From NCBI GenBank assembly GCA_017428805.1, contig JAFRQC010000076.1:1-64000 (forward strand): 64,000 nucleotides of DNA, given 5' to 3'. Shown here one piece after another: positions 1 to 8,509 of this stretch. The position numbers and the translations under genes were made by a program. Numbering within the stretch: position 1 is the first letter of the stretch; every line of letters starts with the position of its first letter. This DNA comes from Prevotella sp. (GTDB lineage: Bacteria; Bacteroidota; Bacteroidia; Bacteroidales; Bacteroidaceae). The notes beneath the pieces were generated by a model, which did no database searches, had not been told where the DNA came from, and saw only the letters and a list, made by a program, of their open reading frames with translations.

Positions 1-369
1 GGCGAGATGGTGAAGTGCCTGGTGCACCTGTTGCGCGAGGGTCAGCCCGTGAAGCTCGACGGCTTCGGCACGTTCTCTCCGAGCGTGGACGGCCAGGGCA
101 ACGGCAAGAACGACATCGAGACGGCAGTGGCCGCTGGTCCCGATGCGATGATCAACGGCATCCGCATCAACTTCAACCCAGAGAACTCGAAGGGTGAGAA
201 GCTCACCAGCCGCGCGCTGAAGGAGGAGTGTGTGTTTAGCTACGGTTATGTCGTGCAGAGCGAGATCCGCACGATCAACGGCAAGCAGAAGCGCTTCCAG
301 AAGAAGACGCCGATCAGCTACGTGCTGGCTCCCGAGGCCGACAACAACGGTGGAGGCGGTAACGGGTAA
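1..369 (+). CDS. HU-like DNA-binding protein, 5' end outside the window
   Basis: The reading frame is open from base 1, so this is the C-terminal part of a longer protein; the first Met in view (base 7) is probably internal. The visible 122 codons have the Bacteroidales HU-like pattern: an L-R-E-G-x-x-V-x-L-D-G-F-G-T-F block early on (the DNA-binding HU fold), an N-P-E-N-S motif, and a divergent C-terminal domain. The protein ends in a Gly/Asn-rich tail (GGGGNG). In Bacteroidales such genes are commonly followed by a smalltalk gene, as here. I infer nucleoid or DNA binding; the exact role of this subfamily is not known to me. Confidence 0.82.
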   Translation, partial: GEMVKCLVHLLREGQPVKLDGFGTFSPSVDGQGNGKNDIETAVAAGPDAMINGIRINFNPENSKGEKLTSRALKEECVFSYGYVVQSEIRTINGKQKRFQKKTPISYVLAPEADNNGGGGNG

Positions 370-375
370 TCTCTT

Positions 376-470
376 CCCCTCCTGAGTCAGGAGGGGTTAG
401 GGGTGGTCTGAACAAGCGAACAGTTTCCCACGTTCAGACCCCCTCTGGCTCCCCCTAACTCAGGGGGAGA
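376..470. repeat. Palindromic element, double form (PAL copy 1)
   Basis: Two GC-rich palindromes in inverted arrangement. The first is CCCCTCCTGA-G-TCAGGAGGGG (376-396). The second is an imperfect TCCCCCT/AGGGGGA stem (450-468). A perfect inverted pair, GGTCTGAAC (405-413) and GTTCAGACC (432-440), lies between them, so the whole stretch can fold as one large hairpin. The CCCCTCC...GGAGGGG core with a flanking GGTCTGA/TCAGACC occurs again at 4001-4043, 6769-6846 and 20061-20110. Confidence 0.85.
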
Positions 471-491
471 AACAAATACTCAAAGCGCAGA

Positions 492-499
492 AAGGAGGT
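492..499 (+). promoter_or_regulatory. Strong Shine-Dalgarno site of the smalltalk gene
   Basis: AAGGAGGT lies 5 nt before the ATG at 505. A near-perfect Shine-Dalgarno is unusual for Bacteroidetes, and it supports this short ORF as a translated gene. Confidence 0.7.
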
Positions 500-504
500 A
501 AAGA

Positions 505-621
505 ATGAAGAAGCAGAGGATTGTAGAGCTGGCGGTGAAGGTGATAGTAGCTGCGCTCACGGCATTTCTGACGGCGATCGGAACTACCAGTTGTATGGGG
601 CAAGGACCGATTTGGCTCTAA
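505..621 (+). CDS. Smalltalk family small protein (38 aa)
   Basis: A 38-residue ORF with a basic N-terminus (MKKQR), one hydrophobic segment of about 20 residues (V-x-V-A-A-L-T-A-F-L-T-A-I-G), then T-T-S-C and a short tail ending in PIWL. Length, composition and the L-T-A-x-x-T-x-x-G-x-T-S-C pattern fit the smalltalk proteins of Bacteroidales, which usually follow an HU-like gene and often precede a cell-wall amidase or peptidase. Here a terminator follows and there is no amidase. The T-S-C may be a lipobox-like site. A strong Shine-Dalgarno fixes the start. Function is unknown; membrane association is inferred. Confidence 0.8.
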   Translation: MKKQRIVELAVKVIVAALTAFLTAIGTTSCMGQGPIWL

Positions 622-641
622 AAAGGTCAGAAGATTAGTAA

Positions 642-677
642 AAGAGGGTGTGTCAAAATAGGCACATCCTCTTTTTA
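642..677 (+). terminator. Intrinsic terminator after the smalltalk gene
   Basis: AGAGGGTGTG pairs with CACATCCTCT (one G-T pair) around a 10-nt loop and is followed by TTTTTAT. It closes the HU-smalltalk unit. Between here and 919 I see only the promoter and leader hairpins listed next. Confidence 0.75.
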
Positions 678-835
678 TAAATGAACAAATAATTAAATGA
701 ACAAAAAGGTGTTCGTTGCATGTCAAACATTCCATATTCTGCAAAAATACCTTAAAATACGTCAAAGAATATTATATTATTGAAACCGAACACTTATTGT
801 CGAGTTTTGAACACGGATAATTGGTAAATTATGAG

Positions 836-844
836 TAATTTTGC
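836..844 (+). promoter_or_regulatory. -7 box (TAATTTTGC) of the lipid locus
   Basis: Matches the Bacteroidales -7 consensus TAnnTTTGC. No convincing -33 TTTG is seen at the usual spacing. Transcription would start near 850, about 70 nt before the ATG at 919. Confidence 0.55.
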
Positions 845-859
845 ACCCGGATTTCGAAA

Positions 860-912
860 TCATTCAATAGAATGACTGTTTAAACAGGATAATAAGCGCC
901 AGTCTGACTGGC
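860..912 (+). promoter_or_regulatory. Leader with three consecutive short hairpins
   Basis: Three perfect dyads follow each other between the predicted transcription start and the ATG at 919: TCATTC/GAATGA (860-875), CTGTTT/AAACAG (76-87 of the same hundred) and GCCAGT/ACTGGC (898-912). The last ends seven bases before the start codon and could occlude initiation. No known riboswitch class is recognised. Confidence 0.45.
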
Positions 913-918
913 TGATGT

Positions 919-2076
919 ATGGAAGAAATAAAGGTTGTAAAAGTCGTCAGCAAACAGGAAATGAACGATTTCCTGAATGTGACGGATGTGGTTTATGCCG
1001 GATGCAAGCAATATGTCCCTGACATGCGAAGCGACGTGCGTGCCATGTTTGAAACTACGGGGGATGCCAGTCAGCGCACCTCGGTGGTGCAACCGTTCGT
1101 GGCCTATCGCGGCAAAGAGCTGGTGGGCCGCGTGGTAGGCGTCGTCAACAAGAAGGCCAACAACACCTGGAAGACACGCAATGTCCGTTTCTCCATGATT
1201 GAGTTCATCGACGACCTCGAAGTGTCGAAGGCATTGTTGGACACCGTGGAGGCCTGGGGCAAGGCACAGGGCATGGACAAGATGCAGGGTCCGATGGGCG
1301 TGACCGACTTCGACAAGGAGGGCATGCTCGTGGAGGACTTCGAGCTGAGAGGCTCCATGACCGCTTATTACAACCTGGACTATTACCCCAAGCACATGGA
1401 GCAGCTGGGCCTCGTGAAGGAGGTGGACTGGCTGCAGATACGTATCAACATCCCCAAGGAGGTGCCTGCGAGATATGCCCGTGTGGCGCAGTATGCCCGG
1501 GAGCAGATCGGGCTGAAGGTGATCAAGGCCTCGCGTAAAGAGGTGCAGAGGGGTGCCTACGGACCAAAGATCTTCAAACTGCTGAACGAGGCCTACGCCC
1601 CAATATTCGGATTCTCCGCCTTCTCTGACACCCAGGCGCAGAAGTTCCTCGACCAGTATGTGCCCCTGTTCAAGATGGATATGGTGCCGCTGGTGGAGAA
1701 CGACAAGGGTGAGCTGGTGGGTATCGCCGTGACGATGCCCAGTCTGTCGGAGGCGCTGCAGAAGTCGCGCGGCCGTCTGTGGCCCACAGGATGGTGGCAT
1801 CTGCTGAAGTCGCTGAAGTGGAAGCACGAGGACAACACGGAGATGTTGCTGGTGGCCGTGCGCCCCGACTATCAGGGGTTGGGTGTGAACGCCCTGTTCT
1901 TCGACGACCTTATACCTATTTATAATAAATATGGGATCAAGTGGGCGGAGACGGGTCCGCAGCTGGAGGACAACGTGCGTGAGCTGACGCAATGGAAGCC
2001 GCTGCATCCGCAGACCGTGAAGCGCCGCAGGTGCTGGCAGAAAGATATTTCGAGGAGAGAAGGAGAGAAGGAGTAA
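919..2076 (+). CDS. GNAT-fold acyltransferase-like protein
   Basis: A 385-residue soluble protein with no signal peptide. The C-terminal half looks like a GNAT acetyltransferase: V-A-V-R-P-D-Y-Q-G-L-G-V-N-A at roughly residues 313-326 resembles the acyl-CoA binding loop (R-x-x-G-x-G/A), and W-A-E-T-G-P-Q-L-E-D-N follows, as in the YghO-like GNAT group. The N-terminal half has a second, degenerate GNAT-like part. As first gene of a ketoacyl synthase/ACP operon it may transfer an acyl or amino group in lipid assembly; this is inferred from context only. The last codons (RREGEKE) are encoded by a purine-rich short repeat array (2053-2090), so the C-terminus is probably not conserved. Confidence 0.7.
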   Translation: MEEIKVVKVVSKQEMNDFLNVTDVVYAGCKQYVPDMRSDVRAMFETTGDASQRTSVVQPFVAYRGKELVGRVVGVVNKKANNTWKTRNVRFSMIEFIDDLEVSKALLDTVEAWGKAQGMDKMQGPMGVTDFDKEGMLVEDFELRGSMTAYYNLDYYPKHMEQLGLVKEVDWLQIRINIPKEVPARYARVAQYAREQIGLKVIKASRKEVQRGAYGPKIFKLLNEAYAPIFGFSAFSDTQAQKFLDQYVPLFKMDMVPLVENDKGELVGIAVTMPSLSEALQKSRGRLWPTGWWHLLKSLKWKHEDNTEMLLVAVRPDYQGLGVNALFFDDLIPIYNKYGIKWAETGPQLEDNVRELTQWKPLHPQTVKRRRCWQKDISRREGEKE

Positions 2077-2090
2077 GGAGAGAAGGAGAA
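2053..2090 (+). repeat. Short tandem array, 7-8 nt units (AGGAGAG/A), 5 units
   Basis: Five units of AGGAGAGA, AGGAGTA or AGGAGAA type cover the last codons and the TAA stop of the GNAT-like gene. One of the array family described in the findings. Confidence 0.75.
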
Positions 2091-2127
2091 ATGACTGGAG
2101 GCAGAATCTGCCGCAGAAGTAATAAAT

Positions 2128-2156
2128 CGTAAATTGTAAATTCGTAAATCGTAAAT
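2128..2156 (+). repeat. Short tandem array (CGTAAAT), 4 units
   Basis: Four units of CGTAAAT or TGTAAAT (one carries an extra T) lie just upstream of the ketoacyl synthase start at 2163. A similar TCGTAAA array occurs before the permease gene at 50984. Confidence 0.7.
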
Positions 2157-2162
2157 ATTATA

Positions 2163-3389
2163 ATGGAAAGAAGAGTAGTAATTACAGGAATGGGCATTTG
2201 GTCATGTCTGGGAACGTCACTCGACGAGGTGAAGCAGTCGCTTTACGACGGTAAGAGCGGCATTATCTTCAGTCAGGAGCGCAAGGATGCCGGATTCCGT
2301 TCGGCACTCTGTGCCAATGTCCCCAAGGCTGATCTGAAGCCTTATCTGAACCGTAATCTGCGTCAGCTGATGCCTGAAGAGGCTGAGTACGCTTATATGG
2401 CCACGATCCAGGCTATGGAGCACGCAGGTCTCACACAAGACTATATCGACGCTCACGAGGTGGGTGTCATCTACGGTAACGACTCCGTGGCCGAGGCTAC
2501 GATGCGTGCCCTCGACAAGTTCCGCCAGTTTGGTGCGACAGCCGCCTGTGGCAGCGGTGCCATCTTCCAGTCGATGAACTCGACGGTGACGATGAACCTC
2601 GCCACGCTGTTCCACCTGAAGGGAATCAACCTGACGACGTCAGCCGCCTGTGCCTCGGGTTCTCACTCGTTAGGTCTGGGTTATCTGCTGATCAAGAACG
2701 GCCTGCAGGACTGCATCATCTGTGGTGGTGCGCAGGAGGCCAACATGTTCAGCGTCGCCTCGTTCGACGGTCTGATGGCGTTCTCCGTGCGTGAGGACGA
2801 GCCTACGAAGGCCTGCCGTCCGTTTGACAAGGACCGTGACGGACTGATTCCCGGTGGTGGTGCTGCCACGCTGGTCGTGGAGAGCTACGAGCACGCCAAG
2901 GCCCGTGGTGCGAAGATTCTCGCAGAGATCGTGGGCTGGGGCTTCTCGGGCAACGGTGACCATATCTCTACACCCAACGTGACGGGTCCTGCCCGTTCAT
3001 TAGAGCTGTGTCTGAAGGATGCGGGTGTCGATCTGCGCGAGATCGGCTATATCAACGCCCACGCCACCTCTACCCACGCCGGTGACGGTCGTGAGGCTAT
3101 GGCCATCGCCCAGATCTTCGGCGACTACAAGGTGCCCGTCACCTCGACGAAGAGCCAGACTGGTCACGAGATGTGGATGGCAGGAGCCAGTGAGATCATC
3201 TATTCGATGCTGATGATGAAGAACGACTTCATCGGCGGCAGCCTGAACTTCGAGGCCCCCGACGAGGAGACGGCCTGCATCAACGTGCTGCCTGAGACGA
3301 AGGAGACGCACTTCGATATGTTCCTCAGCAACTCGTTCGGCTTCGGAGGCACCAACTCCACGCTGATCGTAAAAGACTGGAAAGAATAA
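2163..3389 (+). CDS. Beta-ketoacyl-ACP synthase (KAS I/II type)
   Basis: A 408-residue condensing enzyme. The catalytic triad of the KAS I/II family is intact: Cys163 in S-A-A-C-A-S-G, His300 in N-A-H-A-T-S-T-H, and His335 in T-K-S-Q-T-G-H. The C-terminal glycine motif N-S-F-G-F-G-G-T-N-S is also present. It should condense an acyl donor with malonyl-ACP. The neighbouring ACP, exporter and LolA-like genes suggest a specialised acyl chain rather than housekeeping synthesis, as in aryl-polyene and related clusters. No ketoreductase or dehydratase is encoded beside it, so those steps would come from elsewhere. Confidence 0.92.
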   Translation: MERRVVITGMGIWSCLGTSLDEVKQSLYDGKSGIIFSQERKDAGFRSALCANVPKADLKPYLNRNLRQLMPEEAEYAYMATIQAMEHAGLTQDYIDAHEVGVIYGNDSVAEATMRALDKFRQFGATAACGSGAIFQSMNSTVTMNLATLFHLKGINLTTSAACASGSHSLGLGYLLIKNGLQDCIICGGAQEANMFSVASFDGLMAFSVREDEPTKACRPFDKDRDGLIPGGGAATLVVESYEHAKARGAKILAEIVGWGFSGNGDHISTPNVTGPARSLELCLKDAGVDLREIGYINAHATSTHAGDGREAMAIAQIFGDYKVPVTSTKSQTGHEMWMAGASEIIYSMLMMKNDFIGGSLNFEAPDEETACINVLPETKETHFDMFLSNSFGFGGTNSTLIVKDWKE

Positions 3390-3394
3390 ATAAA

Positions 3395-3467
3395 ACCACG
3401 AATTACACGAATTTCACGAATTTCTTTCGGTGCGCAGCCAATTCGTGTAATTCGTGAAATTAGTGGT
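3395..3467. repeat. Hairpin element with 9-nt unit arms (copy a)
   Basis: The left arm starts ACCACGAATTACACGAATTT and continues with a third CACGAATTT-type unit; the right arm reads AATTCGTGTAATTCGTG then AAATTAGTGGT. The arms pair over about 28 bp around a core containing GCGCAGCC. Related copies lie at 38871-39001, 43871-43941 and 45982-46053. Located between the synthase and ACP genes. Confidence 0.85.
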
Positions 3468-3515
3468 CAGAAAAAAAATAAGAAATTAAGTAGTATCATT
3501 AAAGTAAAGAAGATT

Positions 3516-3757
3516 ATGACAAGAGAAGAAATCATTGAGCAGGTAAACAACCTGCTGTCAGAAGAGTTTGAGATTGAGCAGAGTGAGTTCGCACCCGATG
3601 CCGTGCTGAAGGAGACCCTCCAGCTGGACAGCATCAACCTGGTAGACCTCGTGGCTCTGGTGCAGTACACCTACAAGATCACCATCCCCGCCACCGATCT
3701 GCCCTCTATTAAGACATTCAACGACCTCTACGACTACATCGAGCAGCATCTGCCTGC

Positions 3758-3761
<4 letters not shown>
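3516..3761 (+). CDS. Acyl carrier protein
   Basis: An 81-residue acidic protein with the four-helix ACP pattern. Ser39 in L-D-S-I-N-L-V-D is the expected 4'-phosphopantetheine site. It should carry the chain made by the upstream ketoacyl synthase. The stop codon overlaps the start of the exporter gene by 4 nt (ATGA at 3758), so the two are translationally coupled. DSI in place of the usual DSL marks it as a specialised ACP rather than housekeeping AcpP. Confidence 0.92.
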
Positions 3762-6298
<2,537 letters not shown>

Positions 6299-6320
6299 AA
6301 AATTAAAGGGCTGTAAAGGG

Positions 6321-7841
6321 ATGAAGTACGATGTGATCATCATAGGTTCAGGATTCGGCGGACTCGTCTGTGGCCATATCCTCAGCAAGCAGGGCAAGAA
6401 CGTTCTGCTTTTGGAGCGACAGGCACAGCCAGGCGGCTGCATACAGAGCTACCGTCGGGAGGGACTGGCTTTCGATACAGGCCTGCACTATGTGGGAGGA
6501 CTGGCGGAAGGTCAGACGATGCATCGGCTCTTCGACTCCTTAGGACTGATGAAACTGCCCTGGCACCGGCTTGATTCCAAAGGCTTCGACCTCGTGACCA
6601 TCGGTGGTGACACGTTTGCGCTGGCAGAGGGCTATGAGAATTTCGTCGATACGCTCGCAGCGGATTTTCCAAAAGAGAGGGAGGCCCTGCAGCGATATAC
6701 CAAGATGCTACGTGAGACGCAGGAGCTTGGATTAGACCAAGGATCAGACCAGACCAACAGAGGCGGATCAGACCACCCCAACCCCTCCTACTCAGGAGGG
6801 GAAATAAGCGCTGGTGGTCCCTCCTACTCAGGAGGGGAAACGGGCGCTTATGAGTGGCTCACGAAGAACTTCCAGGATCCGCTGCTGGTGAACATCGTCT
6901 CGGGCAATGCCCTGAAGATGGAACTGCGCCGTGGGTCGCTGCCCCTCTTCACCTTTGCCCACGGACAGAGCAGTTACATTCAGAGCAGTTGGCGATTGAA
7001 AGGCGACGGTAATATGATCGTGAAATCGCTCACCGATGATATCTCCCACTACGGTGGTTCACTCATCTGCAGGGCCGAGGTCGAGGAACTTATTGAGCAC
7101 GACGGCCGTATCGTGGCTGCCCGTTGCCGGAACGGCGAGACCTACGAAGCCGACATCTTCATCAGCGACGTACACCCCACTCTGACATTCTCTTGGATCC
7201 GTCAGAGTCAGGTGCTGAAGAATATGTTCCGCAGGAGGATGGCATCGTTAGAGAACACCTTCGGTATGTTCACCGCCTCGCTGACCATCAAGGAGGGCAC
7301 CCTGCCCTACTTCAACCATAATAAGTTCGTCTATACCCGTCCGAATGTCTGGACTTTCTACGACGAACGTGACCAGAAAGGTGATATCGGCGGCGTGATG
7401 ATCTCCTGTCGTGTTCCTGAAGACGGCAGCACTTTCACCCGTCAGATAGACCTTATGACACCCATTCCCTGGAACGAGTGCCAGCAATGGGAAGATTCCC
7501 GTATCTTCCGCCGCAGCCACGCTTACAACACGTGGAAGGAAGAGACCTACACCCGTTGCCTCGCCCTGGCAGAGACCGTCGTGCCAGGACTGACAGAGGC
7601 GGTGGAGAGCCACTATACAAGTACGCCGCTCACCTACCGCGACTATACGCTGACGCCTTTCGGCTCAGCCTACGGTGTGCGCAAAGACTACCGTAATCTT
7701 ATGATGACGATGCTCTCACCCCGTACGCCGCTGCCCAACCTGCTGCTCACGGGACAGAACATTATCCTCCACGGCCTGGAAGGCGTGGCGATGACAGCGA
7801 CACATACTTGTAAAGCCGTCCTCGGACAGTTTACAGTTTAG
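6321..7841 (+). CDS. NAD(P)/FAD-dependent oxidoreductase, CrtI / retinol-saturase type
   Basis: A 506-residue flavoprotein. The N-terminal Rossmann motif G-S-G-F-G-G-L-V-C-G with L-L-E-R-Q downstream (residues 9-34) binds FAD; a C-terminal G-Q-N-I-I-L-H-G-L-E-G-V-A-M-T segment is typical of the phytoene-desaturase / retinol-saturase group. In this locus it may desaturate or saturate an acyl or polyene chain before export; substrate is inferred. Residues about 150-175 contain two copies of the palindromic element peptide (P-S-Y-S-G-G-E twice), which homologues are not expected to have. The last codons and the TAG stop come from a TTTACAG/TTTAGAG heptamer array. Confidence 0.85.
   Translation: MKYDVIIIGSGFGGLVCGHILSKQGKNVLLLERQAQPGGCIQSYRREGLAFDTGLHYVGGLAEGQTMHRLFDSLGLMKLPWHRLDSKGFDLVTIGGDTFALAEGYENFVDTLAADFPKEREALQRYTKMLRETQELGLDQGSDQTNRGGSDHPNPSYSGGEISAGGPSYSGGETGAYEWLTKNFQDPLLVNIVSGNALKMELRRGSLPLFTFAHGQSSYIQSSWRLKGDGNMIVKSLTDDISHYGGSLICRAEVEELIEHDGRIVAARCRNGETYEADIFISDVHPTLTFSWIRQSQVLKNMFRRRMASLENTFGMFTASLTIKEGTLPYFNHNKFVYTRPNVWTFYDERDQKGDIGGVMISCRVPEDGSTFTRQIDLMTPIPWNECQQWEDSRIFRRSHAYNTWKEETYTRCLALAETVVPGLTEAVESHYTSTPLTYRDYTLTPFGSAYGVRKDYRNLMMTMLSPRTPLPNLLLTGQNIILHGLEGVAMTATHTCKAVLGQFTV
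6769..6846 (+). repeat. Palindromic element, two tandem copies inside the oxidoreductase gene (PAL copies 3a and 3b)
   Basis: Two palindromes, CCCCTCCTA-CT-CAGGAGGGG (6782-6801) and CCCTCCTACTCAGGAGGG (6819-6836), each followed by GAAAnnnGCG. Both are read as P-S-Y-S-G-G-E in the same frame. A partial third flank (CAGACCAGACCAAC) lies just upstream, so local duplication is likely. Confidence 0.88.
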
Positions 7842-7865
7842 AGTTTATAGTTTATAGATGATTAC
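7830..7865 (+). repeat. Heptamer array (TTTATAG-like) x4 with ATGATTAC tail
   Basis: Units TTTACAG, TTTAGAG, TTTATAG, TTTATAG, then ATGATTAC. The first two units encode the end and stop of the oxidoreductase; the tail supplies an ATG upstream of the LolA-like gene. Confidence 0.88.
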
Positions 7866-7881
7866 AAAAAGATTTGAAAAG

Positions 7882-8466
7882 ATGAAAAAACTGCTGATTA
7901 GTTTAACATTGATGATTTGTCAATTGACCTTTTGCGTAGCGCAGAACGCCGACTTGCAGAAGGCTGTCGCTAAATATAAGAAAACGACGACTGTCACGGC
8001 AGCCGCCACGAAAACCAGTCATAAGGACGCCATCGCCAAGGATGTCGTCACCAAGGGCACGCTGACGATGAAGAAGCCTGCCGACGTGAGCATCTCCATC
8101 GATGGCGGCAAGGACCAGTTGATCATGCATGGCAGCGAGTTCACGATGGTCGTCAAGGGCAAGAGCCACAAGACGAGCAGTCAGACGAACCCGCAGTTCG
8201 CCACCTTCCAGGCCGTCTTCGAGTATATCCTCCTGGGTGGTGAGGGCGACCTCTCCAAGTTCAGCGACCTCGCCGTGACGAAGCAGGGCAACAATATCAT
8301 CCTCACCATCACGCCGAAGGCCGACTCGAAGAAGGCCCAGCGCCGTATGCTCTTCTCATCCTTCGTGCTCACCATCGACAAGAACACGTCTGAGTTAAAG
8401 GCCCTCCGTATGAATGAGCGGGGCGGCTATACGGAATACACATTCACAGGCCATCAGTTTAAATAA
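7882..8466 (+). CDS. LolA-like outer-membrane lipoprotein carrier
   Basis: A 194-residue exported protein. I place the start at 7882 because it gives a standard signal peptide (MKKLLISLTLMICQLTFCVAQ, cleaved after C-V-A or V-A-Q); the in-frame ATG at 7858 belongs to the repeat tail and would add eight residues. After the signal, the G-T-L-T-M-K-K-P and late M-R-M/A-L-R-M-N-E-R-G-G-Y-T-E-Y-x-F patterns fit the LolA fold. In polyene and lipid export clusters a dedicated LolA-like protein takes the product from the MMPL exporter to the outer membrane; that role is inferred here. Confidence 0.8.
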   Translation: MKKLLISLTLMICQLTFCVAQNADLQKAVAKYKKTTTVTAAATKTSHKDAIAKDVVTKGTLTMKKPADVSISIDGGKDQLIMHGSEFTMVVKGKSHKTSSQTNPQFATFQAVFEYILLGGEGDLSKFSDLAVTKQGNNIILTITPKADSKKAQRRMLFSSFVLTIDKNTSELKALRMNERGGYTEYTFTGHQFK

Positions 8467-8509
8467 TTTACTGTTTATAGTTTAAAGTTTATAGTTTATA
8501 GATGATTAC
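8467..8509 (+). repeat. Heptamer array (TTTATAG-like) x5 with ATGATTAC tail
   Basis: Five units (TTTACTG, TTTATAG, TTTAAAG, then TTTATAG twice) followed by ATGATTAC. The tail ATG is the only plausible start codon of the next gene. Confidence 0.9.

Noticed and set aside
460..765. A minus-strand frame of 101 codons covering the smalltalk gene and terminator
   Set aside because: No similarity to anything known; it runs through a terminator hairpin and opposes a gene with a strong Shine-Dalgarno.
3395..3467. The 9-nt-arm hairpin considered as an intrinsic terminator or riboswitch
   Set aside because: No T-run follows at the stem base, and unrelated genes carry copies of the same element, so a repeat is the better explanation.
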